A DNA stretch of 25,329 bases from CAZHDB01 sp964531225 (GTDB taxonomy: Archaea > Thermoproteota > Thermoprotei_A > Sulfolobales > Desulfurococcaceae): assembly GCA_964531225.1 (NCBI GenBank), contig CAZHDB010000022.1, forward strand, positions 1-25,329, written 5' to 3'. Shown in pieces: positions 1 to 7,384 of the stretch (position 1 is its first letter; every line of letters begins with the position of its first letter). A model generated the notes under the pieces. That model did not search any database and was not told the DNA's origin. It saw only the letters and a program-made list of their open reading frames with translations. Position numbers and translations under genes: made by a program.

Positions 1-321
1 ATATAAAGTAACATAAGTATTACGTTCCATTAAGTTTTCCATTACTCTTCCAAAGAATTAGCTAGATACTAGGTATACTAGGAATATACTAGGGATAATT
101 ATAGTAATACCCTATATGTATTTATAAAAAATTCAAATTCTTTAGTATATATTCAAATTAAAGCAAAACTTTGTTAAACCATAAGAACTCTTCTCAATTT
201 AAATAATATGTTTTATTCCTCTGAATTATTTTAATTTAAATTAGATTTTTATTAAATATTACAATTTTACTATTTATGGAAGAAAACATTATGTTAAGAG
301 AAAATATTTAAAAAATATTCA
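1..321. other. AT-rich intergenic stretch with short repeats
   Basis: No open frame of useful length is visible. The stretch is very AT-rich. Three copies of ATACTAGG lie at 66-73, 75-82 and 86-93 (9 and 11 nt apart), followed by a TAGGG...CCCTA pair near 91-113 that could form a weak hairpin. Function is unknown; the repeats may be chance or an operator. The window edge cuts whatever lies upstream. Confidence 0.5.
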
Positions 322-681
322 TTATCCAGGCGGTGGAGGGGCTACAGAAACTGCCCTTTGTCTTATAATGGTATCATACTTTAGATATGCTATCAATAGA
401 ATAATGCCTATTAATACTCCTCCAAGTATGAATCCTATGATCATCCATATCATTGTCTTATTTTTGGCCTCTTTATACCGACCTCTTTCAACTAATCCTA
501 TGATTTCTTTAATCTGAAGATAAATTATTATATCTACAATTCCAAATATCAAAGGAACTATTCCTACAAGTACTATAATCGTTATGGCGCCCCATATAAT
601 TAATATTATTCCAAATACCAATGCCAGTATACTTGCTATATTTAATAAGCTCTTGAGAGATTCAACTTCAGATGAAGCCAT
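322..681 (-). CDS. Small membrane protein, function unknown
   Basis: The predicted protein of about 119 residues is mostly hydrophobic. A first pair of membrane segments covers roughly residues 13-55. A charged loop (EIIGLVERGRYKEAKNK) follows, then one long segment (MIWMIIGFILGGVLIGIILLIAYL), and the protein ends in a proline-rich tail (APPPPG). The charged loop followed by a hydrophobic segment recalls small bacterial and archaeal DUF4064/SHOCT-like membrane proteins, but no family is assigned. I chose the ATG at 681 because a GAGGT motif (689-693) sits 7 nt upstream. An upstream in-frame ATG at 705 would add 8 residues and lacks such a motif. The gene stands alone between two long non-coding stretches. 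Confidence 0.7.
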   Translation of the reverse strand: MASSEVESLKSLLNIASILALVFGIILIIWGAITIIVLVGIVPLIFGIVDIIIYLQIKEIIGLVERGRYKEAKNKTMIWMIIGFILGGVLIGIILLIAYLKYDTIIRQRAVSVAPPPPG

Positions 682-735
682 TAACCTTACCTCTGTCATA
701 TCCATTTATTTCTGGAATCTTATTATTCGAACAAG

Positions 736-744
736 TATTTATAG
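736..744 (-). promoter_or_regulatory. TATA box for the small membrane protein
   Basis: Read on the minus strand the site is CTATAAATA. A start point about 26 nt downstream falls near 713, giving a leader of about 30 nt that includes the GAGGT motif before the ATG at 681. Confidence 0.5.
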
Positions 745-1060
745 ATTTGTGATTCCTGGAAATAATGTTTTAGGCTATAAAAATTTATATCTAGAATTTA
801 GAAAAATTTCCATTTTTAGAAAAATATATTATTCTAAAAAATAGTTTTAGAGATGTTATAAGGGTATTACCACAAATAGAAATTCATGTAGAATTTTCCA
901 TATATTACCTAGAGCATATAGCTTGAACCCTATAGATAAATTACTTAGGAGTATTATTTACGAGTACCTTCTGGTTCATGTACATGATATTATAGGTTAA
1001 AGTAGCGCATGTAGGGAAAATAGGTTCTATGTAGGATAAAGAGGATCTTGAATACGGAAG

Positions 1061-1101
1061 TTAACTGCCCTACTGGGTAGTTAAGCGGGGATTAACTACC
1101 C
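1061..1101. repeat. Three-arm inverted repeat forming two alternative hairpins
   Basis: Arm A is TTAACTGCCC (1061-1070), arm B is GGGTAGTTAA (1075-1084) and arm C is TTAACTACCC (1092-1101). Arm B can pair with A (10 bp including one G-T, 4-nt loop) or with C (10 perfect bp, 7-nt loop), so the two hairpins are mutually exclusive. No TATA box or T-run clearly marks a transcript, so it could be RNA structure, a protein-binding site or a relic. The pairing is seen directly; any function is unknown. Confidence 0.6.
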
Positions 1102-1450
1102 CATAAACAATTTGAGGCCTTATCTGACTCGTCCGCTCCCTGGTAATACCCATTAGACCATTTAGAATAGAATAGTTCATGGAGATCCCGTGGAGCTCCT
1201 AATAACTGTATAATTAATTAATACAATTACTATTTTCCTTGTACTAATTTTTAGGAGAATCTTGAATTTACTATATCTTATACTAAACTTTTTCCAGACC
1301 GTGGGAGAGCTTGTATAAATTGAGGAAAAAATTATCATCCACTTAAACAAAATTATTTTCAAAAATAGTTTTACCCTATTAGGTTAAGTAAGGATCCGTT
1401 TTACTTGGTCAACACTTTATTAACATCAATTACAATGTACAAGGCAACAT

Positions 1451-1473
1451 GAATTACAATGTGCGATTGAAAG
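1451..1473 (+). repeat. Solitary CRISPR-repeat-like sequence
   Basis: The 23-mer begins GAATTACAATG and ends GATTGAAAG. That end matches the typical 3' end of crenarchaeal CRISPR repeats, which supplies the ATTGAAAG crRNA handle. A partial second copy of the first part (AATTACAATGT) lies at 1428-1438, only 24 nt upstream, too close for a repeat-spacer unit. There is no array, leader or cas gene nearby. It could be a relic, an isolated repeat or coincidence. Confidence 0.3.
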
Positions 1474-1501
1474 AAATTACCTTTGATAGAACTTCTCATA
1501 A

Positions 1502-2344
1502 TTACTTCTTAAGCCTGATTTCTAGCGGACTTCTAAACCATAGATCGCGTTGTGGAAACGGTATCTCTATTCCCGATTGATCAAGTGCTTTCTTTATGTT
1601 CCACAACAACTCTTTTCTCACATTATACCATTCACTTGTTGGCACCCATACTCTTACACGTATATTTACACTACTATCGCCAAGTTCTTCAACAAATATA
1701 TCCGGCTCAGGATACACTAGTACAAATGGATGTTTCAAGACAATTTCTCTTATAACATTATATGCTTTCTCCGCATCACTATGATAAGATATACCTACTA
1801 CAAAATCTATTCTCCTAGCAATAGTTTTTGATGGATTATTGATAATTGCTTGAAAAACTTTTTCATTAGGTATACGTATCAATACACCATCAAGACCTAC
1901 TATCTTGGTAGACATTATAGATATATCAACAACTCTACCGATCTGACCATCGATCTCTACAAGATCCCCTATTTTAAGGGGTCGTTCCCAAAACAGAAAT
2001 AATCCGGATACAAAATTTGATGTAACCGACTGTAGGGCAAAGCCAAGTATTATACCGAGTATTCCACCAGCTATTATTAATCCTGTGAGATCTATACCTA
2101 GAACACCGAATGCCGATATAACGACAATTATTACGAGAACATAGTAGACCACTTTAGACAATATGCTACTTATATCCTTAGGCATAAACTTTACTGAAAC
2201 CCTATAAATGACCCTTCTAATCAGTAATGATATAAAGATCCCTGTAAAAAGTACTCCGAGGGCTATTAATACACGGATCCAGTCGATCTGATATAACCAT
2301 CCAATACCTGGCGTAGTCTCATTAAATACGGTGTTTAAATGCAT
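1502..2344 (-). CDS. mscS: Small-conductance mechanosensitive channel (MscS family)
   Basis: MscS channels open under membrane tension and release solutes during osmotic down-shock. This 280-residue protein has the minimal three-helix layout: membrane segments at about 22-42 and 62-82, then the glycine/alanine-rich pore helix from about 88 (AGGILGIILGFALQSVTSNF) leading into the hallmark region GLFLFWERPLKIGDLVEIDG (114-133). A beta domain with LIRIPNEKVF and a C-terminal alpha/beta domain complete the cytoplasmic vestibule. Length fits the family. The ATG at 2344 lies 3 nt after the stop of the DUF432-like gene, so the two are almost certainly one transcript with the DUF432-like gene first. 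Family assignment is strong; the gating solute and tension range cannot be inferred. Confidence 0.93.
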   Translation of the reverse strand: MHLNTVFNETTPGIGWLYQIDWIRVLIALGVLFTGIFISLLIRRVIYRVSVKFMPKDISSILSKVVYYVLVIIVVISAFGVLGIDLTGLIIAGGILGIILGFALQSVTSNFVSGLFLFWERPLKIGDLVEIDGQIGRVVDISIMSTKIVGLDGVLIRIPNEKVFQAIINNPSKTIARRIDFVVGISYHSDAEKAYNVIREIVLKHPFVLVYPEPDIFVEELGDSSVNIRVRVWVPTSEWYNVRKELLWNIKKALDQSGIEIPFPQRDLWFRSPLEIRLKK

Positions 2345-2347
2345 ATC

Positions 2348-3076
2348 TTAAATACCCCATAACATATCAGTTTTGAGTATAATTCTCGGCTGTCTAAGTT
2401 CAGGGGGATCGTCTATTGGCTCGATATCTGATACAAAAGGATCACCGTATCCTACACTAGCTGTTGATGGAGAATCTATGACCATTAATAATTCTTGGGT
2501 ATATGCCTCACTCGTTCCAGGCTTATAGAATATTTTAAGGGGACTCATATCTACAAGCAATCTTGTTACTATAACCCATTCATTTGTACGATTTCTAAGT
2601 GTAAGTTTAGCTAATGCTTTACCCCTTATTGGCGTTATTTCATAGTATATTGATGAGCTATAATATCTAGCAATCAAACCGTTAAACGGATCTCCATAAA
2701 GAGTGTATTTAGGCTCAAAAAGAGGAATTACATCAAGTACTGTAAAGACTTTATCCATATATACATAGATAGCTATATCAATAGGAACTTCTACATAAAC
2801 ATAAGTCATACTTCCAGGAGCTATATGAATAGGTGTCTTAAATTCCAAGAGTAAATAATTTGTAATATACTTTGGAGTGAGAGCTGGATATACTGGCACA
2901 ATCATGATCTTTTCATATCCAAAGACTATTCTCTCAAGAACTATTTCCTCTCCGACAAAACGTCTATAGAGTATTCTATCCTTACCTATCTCCCTAAATA
3001 ATGCTCTATGCCCGTCTATAACATATTCTCCAAATTCTACATTTCCATACTTAAGGCTTTGTAATACCATGTTCAT
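2348..3076 (-). CDS. DUF432-like protein, partner of the MscS gene
   Basis: The 242-residue soluble protein has no obvious membrane segment and alternates beta-strand-like hydrophobic patterns. Notable stretches are a central PGSMTYVYVEVPIDIAIYV, the segment FEPKYTLYGDPFNGLIARYY and a late GDPFVSDIEPIDDPPE. The overall pattern and its position just ahead of mscS match my recollection of the archaeal DUF432 family, which has no established function. It shares an operon with mscS (3-nt gap), so a role in channel assembly or regulation is a reasonable inference. Two close ATG codons (3076 and 3070) are both possible starts. An A/T-rich promoter region lies between it and the divergent cutA gene. 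Family name is moderately sure, function unknown. Confidence 0.75.
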   Translation of the reverse strand: MNMVLQSLKYGNVEFGEYVIDGHRALFREIGKDRILYRRFVGEEIVLERIVFGYEKIMIVPVYPALTPKYITNYLLLEFKTPIHIAPGSMTYVYVEVPIDIAIYVYMDKVFTVLDVIPLFEPKYTLYGDPFNGLIARYYSSSIYYEITPIRGKALAKLTLRNRTNEWVIVTRLLVDMSPLKIFYKPGTSEAYTQELLMVIDSPSTASVGYGDPFVSDIEPIDDPPELRQPRIILKTDMLWGI

Positions 3077-3185
3077 GACTATTCACGAAAATATTTTAAG
3101 AAAAAGATCTAGATTTAAAAAAACAGGCATATTCTATAAGATATAAGAATAATTCTTAGCAGACAATAATTATAGGTGATTATAT

Positions 3186-3518
3186 ATGGATAAGATATCT
3201 GGTGGATGGATCGTAGTCTTTATAACAGTGCCTAATTTTAAAGAAGGAGAACGAATTGCAAAAACACTTGTAAATGAAAAACTTGCTGCATGTATAAACA
3301 TTATCGATGGATTAAAAAGTATCTACTGGTGGAAAGGAGAAGTGGAAGAGTCAAGTGAAGTACTACTTATTATCAAGACTAGGATTGATTTGTTCAATGA
3401 ATTAGTTGATAGAGTGAAAGAATTACACAGTTATACTGTGCCTGAAATAATAGCGTTACCAATTATAATGGGTTATAAAGAATATATGGATTGGCTAAAT
3501 AGTTCAGTATCTAAATAA
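3186..3518 (+). CDS. cutA: CutA1 divalent-ion tolerance protein
   Basis: CutA1 is a small trimeric, ferredoxin-like-fold protein found in all domains. It was linked genetically to copper tolerance in E. coli, though its biochemical role remains unsettled. The 110 residues carry family signatures in order: FITVPN (12-17), LAACINI (33-39), YWWKGEVEE (47-55) and YTVPEIIALPI (83-93). Length is normal. The ATG at 3186 has an AGGTGA motif at 3174-3179 with a 6-nt spacer, and a TATA-like sequence lies around 3135-3145. It is transcribed away from the DUF432-mscS pair and stands alone. The trimer packing is inferred from the family. Confidence 0.93.
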   Translation: MDKISGGWIVVFITVPNFKEGERIAKTLVNEKLAACINIIDGLKSIYWWKGEVEESSEVLLIIKTRIDLFNELVDRVKELHSYTVPEIIALPIIMGYKEYMDWLNSSVSK

Positions 3519-3570
3519 ACATGTGAATATACTTTTTATTGTTTTTAAATTCATACAAGTTAGTATGGAA

Positions 3571-4362
3571 CTATAAGACAGGTTTTACATAGAATGGAAT
3601 TTTTCCTTTATGATAATCACGTATTATTGTTCTTGCAGCTTCTTCTATTAATGGTTCCTTTGTCTTTTTATAGTACCATCCGCGTTTTCTTGCAAGAGAA
3701 TTAAGTATTTCTAGTGGATCTCTTGTATCAATATTATATGCTGATTTGAAAGCATATGGATTGTGTCTTAATATTTCCTCTATTAGCATAATCGCTGGCT
3801 TCACTGGATCATCTAGTTGTTCTGGTGAAGCGCCTCTAATCACTCTCTCTAGATAACCTCCTTCAATCGGTATAACTCCCGGTGTATCTATCATAAGTAT
3901 CTTTGTATCAATACGATATAATTGTATATGGTGAGTATATCCGGGGCTACCAGGTATAGGGCTTGTCGATGCTGAATGTTTCCCTTTTAAAGCATTTATT
4001 ATAGTTGATTTACCTGTCTTTGGATAACCAGTAACAGCGACAACAACTGGAAATGCAGGTGCAACCTCCTTTATCTTCCTTCTCAAAACTCTTGTACCCT
4101 TATGATCGCGTGCAGCTATGTAAACAGCATGATAACCCTGATCACGGAATAGCCAGGTCCATTGCTCAACAATTTCTCTTGGAACAAGATCGCTCTTATT
4201 AAGTACAAGTATGAGTTCACGGCCCAAAGACTCAACCATCTTCTCAAGACGTCTACTACGAGTACTCATAGGATTACGGGCATCAAGAACCTCGAGTACA
4301 ACATCAGCTCTCGATACCACAAGCCTTAGGTCGCTCCACGAGGCCAGTATGAATCCTTTCAT
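3571..4362 (-). CDS. Circularly permuted GTPase of the YlqF/Nog2/Lsg1 class
   Basis: GTPases of this class act in ribosome assembly, mainly of the large subunit. The protein shows the permuted motif order that defines them (numbering from the TTG at 4368): DARNP (29-33), G4 NKSD (57-60), then G1 GYPKTGKST (114-122), the G2 region GSPGYTHH (140-147) and G3 DTPG (161-164). A C-terminal helical part of about 90 residues follows. I place the start at the ATG at 4362 because GGGT (4371-4374) lies 8 nt upstream; the in-frame TTG at 4368 would leave only 2 nt. The result is 263 residues, compact like archaeal homologues and without the long eukaryotic extensions. It converges on cutA with a 52-nt gap. 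The specific ribosomal step is inferred. Confidence 0.9.
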   Translation of the reverse strand: MKGFILASWSDLRLVVSRADVVLEVLDARNPMSTRSRRLEKMVESLGRELILVLNKSDLVPREIVEQWTWLFRDQGYHAVYIAARDHKGTRVLRRKIKEVAPAFPVVVAVTGYPKTGKSTIINALKGKHSASTSPIPGSPGYTHHIQLYRIDTKILMIDTPGVIPIEGGYLERVIRGASPEQLDDPVKPAIMLIEEILRHNPYAFKSAYNIDTRDPLEILNSLARKRGWYYKKTKEPLIEEAARTIIRDYHKGKIPFYVKPVL

Positions 4363-4518
4363 ATACAATTACCCTTGCAAATCATTAAGCTATTCTACCT
4401 ATAGCTATAAACAGCTTAGCATACTAATTTAATTAACTGATGTCTATGAAAAATTTATTCAGCACCAGCAATACGAACAAAAAAGAGTCCTTAACATTGG
4501 ATATTTTAAATAATTATG

Positions 4519-5043
4519 CTAATCGTTACCCTTACAATATGTATTTATACATATTAGTTCTGCTAATGGTTTTCTTGGCCTAGCTGTTGGTTTTTCAGCT
4601 GGCCAACCCACGGCTAGAATTGCTACTGGTATTATGTGTTGTGGTAATTTAAGTATTTCTTGTATTTCTTCTATGTTTCTTAATGCCTGTATCCACACGG
4701 TCCCTAAGCCAAGTGCGTGTGCTGCAAGCATTATGTACATGGTTGCATTTGCACAATCAACCTGATAAGATACTGGAGATTCTAACTTATTGCATGCAAC
4801 AACTATCGCCGTTGGAGCATTTCTTAATGGCGAAGCATATCTATGTATTCTGGAAAGCCTATCTATGATCTCACGATCTCTTACAACAATAAAAGTCCAT
4901 GGTTGCCTATTCTTAGCGCTTGGAGCATAACGTGCTACATCAAGTATCTTTTCAATAATCTCCATGGGTACATCTCTATCCTGGAATTTCCTTATACTTC
5001 TTCTAGATAGGAGAAAATCTATACAATTATCATAGCTGTGCAT
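4519..5043 (-). CDS. Nitroreductase-family FMN oxidoreductase
   Basis: Members are FMN-dependent, usually dimeric enzymes that reduce nitro compounds, quinones or flavins with NAD(P)H; true substrates are often unknown. Signature stretches are the N-terminal RRSIRKFQD, YAPSAKNRQPWTFIVV and the late HALGLGTVWIQAL, which contribute FMN phosphate and ring contacts in the family. Length (about 174 residues) is typical of the short archaeal subgroup. The frame extends to a GTG at 5058, but the ATG at 5043 is the better start: GGTG at 5051-5054 has a 7-nt spacer, and a TATA-like TTAAATTATAA at 5083-5093 implies a start point near 5060. It lies between the GTPase and the Fap7/AK6 gene, all on the same strand but with separate promoters. 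Substrate cannot be predicted. Confidence 0.88.
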   Translation of the reverse strand: MHSYDNCIDFLLSRRSIRKFQDRDVPMEIIEKILDVARYAPSAKNRQPWTFIVVRDREIIDRLSRIHRYASPLRNAPTAIVVACNKLESPVSYQVDCANATMYIMLAAHALGLGTVWIQALRNIEEIQEILKLPQHIIPVAILAVGWPAEKPTARPRKPLAELICINTYCKGND

Positions 5044-5110
5044 AAACATACACCACACTATATTACGTTATACATGAAGAATTATAATTTAATCCCCATG
5101 ATGATTAGAT

Positions 5111-5680
5111 CTATTTTGGCGAAAGATATTTCTCTATTTTATCAAGAGGTTTTAAAGAAAGCCAATCATACCTCAGTCCCGGCTTAACCTTGCCCATAAG
5201 TATATCAAGGATCTCGTCTATGACTTGATCGATTGTTTTAGATGTCGTATCTACTTCGTAAACCCTATCCTCGCCAAAAGCCTCTATAGCATTATGTGTA
5301 CATACAGATAATAACTCAGCTTCCACGTTTTCCCTGATCTTTTCCCACCACCAGCCCTTTCTCCAAAGTCTTTTCTCCAGCTCTTCAGGATCTGTTCTGA
5401 GGACTATTACTTTATCAACGTATTCTTTAGGAATAATTTCTCCAAAATGTGTATCAATAATCACATTATTATATTTATTAATAAGTTCCTCGATCCTCTC
5501 AATAACCTTTTCTTCATCGATTATAAAACTTGCTCGATCAACATCATAATCTGTATATAGCCCCTCTTCGATAACGTATCTACTGAGATCAATATGTACA
5601 GCATTAAGTCTCTTGGCAAGCTCCCTAGCTATACTTGTCTTACCTGTGCCTGGAGTCCCAGTTATTATGATCACTCCCAA
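5111..5680 (-). CDS. Fap7/AK6-type adenylate kinase-ATPase
   Basis: This family (human AK6/hCINAP, yeast Fap7) binds ATP, has adenylate kinase and ATPase activity and is needed for final maturation of small-subunit rRNA, working with uS11. The Walker A loop GTPGTGKT is at 8-15. A Walker B-like strand NNVIIDTHFGEIIP follows at about 95-108, then VLRTDPEELEKRLWRKGWWWEKIRENVEAE, the lid and NMP-contact region. The 189-residue length fits archaeal AK6. The start is either TTG at 5680 (GGTG 7 nt upstream) or GTG at 5674, which would give the shorter N-terminus commonly seen before ITGTPG. The gene follows the PP-loop gene by 13 nt, probably in one operon. The archaeal rRNA role is by analogy. Confidence 0.9.
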   Translation of the reverse strand: MGVIIITGTPGTGKTSIARELAKRLNAVHIDLSRYVIEEGLYTDYDVDRASFIIDEEKVIERIEELINKYNNVIIDTHFGEIIPKEYVDKVIVLRTDPEELEKRLWRKGWWWEKIRENVEAELLSVCTHNAIEAFGEDRVYEVDTTSKTIDQVIDEILDILMGKVKPGLRYDWLSLKPLDKIEKYLSPK

Positions 5681-5693
5681 TCCCTAACACCAT

Positions 5694-6965
5694 CTAAACC
5701 ATATTATCAAGAAACTGATCAATATGTTTAAGGTCTTTTAATACGCTCCATAAGTATTTCTTCATAATATACTTCTCCAGGCCTCGAAGTAGAGGGCATA
5801 TGTAGCAACCAGTTCTATAGAATCCATACATGTATAATAAGTTTAAAGGAAGCTTCCTACACAATATGTACGTCTGTACGTGTATAGTGCTCCATTGCTT
5901 TAACGGAGATATCTCTAAATAATCGCCTCTATACCTTATAGGCGGTCTATGGCTTCTACTCCTAGACTCCGCATCACGATCTCCAAGTAAAACAAAAACT
6001 CTATCATAACCTTTAATAAGTTCTAGAAGCTTATCATAGAAAGCCTTCTGTTTTAAACCAGTACACCATCTATTCTCTCTACTCGGAAGTCCCTTTATAT
6101 TAATAGCTTTGTCTATATCAGCATATGTCTTAACGATCTCAATCCCATAATACTGCTCAACTTTAGATACGTAATCAATCGTATATGGAAATTCAACACC
6201 TGTATCAACATATATAGGTAAAACTCTATTTCTACCATAGAAACGAATAGCTAGATCGAGTAGTACAATACTGTCTTTACCGCCACTAAAACTAACAACA
6301 ACAAGATCGGGTGAACCGAGTTCTGACAGGAAATGATTAATTATTTCCACGTGACGCTCTATATAGCTTGAATTAAACATAATGTATCTTTCAAGATCAT
6401 TATCTATTATTCTACTACTAAAGATCTTTAACATTGGTTTACCAAAATCTTTAACCAATAATCTAGCAACTAATTCCTCGCCAGAATAAATATCATGAAC
6501 TCCTCTAAACTTCTTAACTACAACAGTGTTTTTCGGGGGATCTTTAAAACCTAGATCGTATAAAATATTAGTCCAGGTATTTCCAAGTAATATGAATAAA
6601 TCGTAACCAGGATTAACAGTATGTCCATAAATTTTCTCACCTAGATCATCGAGTCTATAGAAACCATTCTGATCCCATGATATTGTCTGTCTAAGTCTAG
6701 CCCTCCCACGCTCAATAATTCTTAATACCTCATTTGTTGATAATGATGAAAGCCTTTTACCACTATACTCAACAGCATAGTTTTGTTCTTTTAGATATCC
6801 TTCACCAAAACCAGAGCGTATCTCGATATTGTAAGTACTATAATCGGGTTTTGTTGATACCTTGATCCATCCCTTATAATACCTTCTTACAACACCATAA
6901 ATGTAATCTAGATCCCTTCTAGTAACAACAGCGTTGTACATGTAATAATCCATAATCATCAGCAC
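5694..6965 (-). CDS. PAPS reductase-like PP-loop ATPase with extra N-terminal domain
   Basis: The C-terminal half belongs to the adenine nucleotide alpha-hydrolase fold. The PP-loop SGGKDS is at 227-232, then VDTGVEFP (253-260) and ENRWCTGLKQKAF (298-310), as in PAPS/APS reductases and related sulfur-transfer enzymes. Cys301, Cys369 and the CYIC pair at 387/390 could bind an Fe-S cluster or zinc. The roughly 200-residue N-terminal part is not recognised; a segment at about 140-185 (VVVKKFRGVHDIYSGEELVARLLVK) looks like a PUA-type RNA-binding domain. That would favour nucleic acid modification over sulfate assimilation, but this is inference. The start is the GTG at 6965 or the ATG at 6959; a TATA-like GATATATAG lies near 6995-7003, implying a very short leader. 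It precedes the Fap7 gene by 13 nt. Confidence 0.8.
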   Translation of the reverse strand: MLMIMDYYMYNAVVTRRDLDYIYGVVRRYYKGWIKVSTKPDYSTYNIEIRSGFGEGYLKEQNYAVEYSGKRLSSLSTNEVLRIIERGRARLRQTISWDQNGFYRLDDLGEKIYGHTVNPGYDLFILLGNTWTNILYDLGFKDPPKNTVVVKKFRGVHDIYSGEELVARLLVKDFGKPMLKIFSSRIIDNDLERYIMFNSSYIERHVEIINHFLSELGSPDLVVVSFSGGKDSIVLLDLAIRFYGRNRVLPIYVDTGVEFPYTIDYVSKVEQYYGIEIVKTYADIDKAINIKGLPSRENRWCTGLKQKAFYDKLLELIKGYDRVFVLLGDRDAESRSRSHRPPIRYRGDYLEISPLKQWSTIHVQTYILCRKLPLNLLYMYGFYRTGCYICPLLRGLEKYIMKKYLWSVLKDLKHIDQFLDNMV

Positions 6966-7060
6966 TATACTATAGACTTTACTTAGGAGTCTCGCTATAT
7001 ATCTTTAGAGAAACCATATTATACTTAACACATGTATTATTATAGATTCGGTGATAAGAT

Positions 7061-7384
7061 ATGTCAGAAGAAGAAACAATAACAAGTAAATTAGAGAAGC
7101 TACTAAAGGAAATGAAGCCTTGGGAAAAGAAACCTGTCTTAAAAGCTGGCAAGATGATAGTCGAGATCGTTAAACTACCAGAGAGGCAGACAAAATCGAG
7201 ACTGGAACCAGAGAGACTGGTTGTTCATATTAGAAGGGAGGATGCATTCCGAGGCCTCTTCATAAAGGAGCTAGATGAACTAGAGGATCTATATACAGCT
7301 ATTACTGCCGAGAAAGTAAAGAAAATACTAAAGGCCATTGAGGAGATCAGTAGAAAGAAGAAAGTCCAGGAATATGAGCTATAG
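7061..7384 (+). CDS. Small charged protein, function unknown
   Basis: The 107-residue protein is rich in Lys and Glu and largely helical at both ends, with a middle that looks like short beta strands (KMIVEIVKL, RLVVHIRRED). It has no cysteine, signal peptide or membrane segment. I do not recognise the family; it resembles small crenarchaeal proteins without known function. A GGTGAT motif at about 7050-7055 lies ahead of the ATG, and a TATA-like ATATTATACTT is near 7015-7025. It is divergent from the PP-loop gene. Its last two codons and those of the opposite hyuB locus share the palindrome CTATAG, so each reads Leu-stop there. Confidence 0.75.
   Translation: MSEEETITSKLEKLLKEMKPWEKKPVLKAGKMIVEIVKLPERQTKSRLEPERLVVHIRREDAFRGLFIKELDELEDLYTAITAEKVKKILKAIEEISRKKKVQEYEL

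Larger units (their letters stand above)
745..1501. other. Long intergenic stretch without a convincing gene
   Basis: About 750 bases hold no convincing coding region; the short frames present lack start signals and family likeness. Base composition is uneven: 1050-1200 is clearly richer in GC than its surroundings and contains the hairpin arms listed separately. Near 1450 a CRISPR-repeat-like 23-mer is present. An open but start-less plus-strand frame at about 850-1000 has no recognisable homology and may be chance. Confidence 0.5.

Noticed and set aside
584..844. 86-codon plus-strand open frame
   Set aside because: It overlaps the small membrane protein gene on the other strand and extends into AT-rich promoter DNA.
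850..1000. Possible decayed gene in the plus strand
   Set aside because: An open frame of about 50 codons has no start and no recognisable motif, so chance cannot be excluded.
1177..1362. 61-codon minus-strand open frame
   Set aside because: There is no ribosome site, the composition is unlike a protein, and no family is recognised.
1428..1473. CRISPR array
   Set aside because: There is only one full repeat-like unit; the second partial copy is 24 nt away, too near for a spacer, and no cas genes are present.
5098..5104. ATGATGA suggesting a box C of another sRNA
   Set aside because: No box D or second box pair follows at proper spacing; the site overlaps the end of the AK6 gene region.
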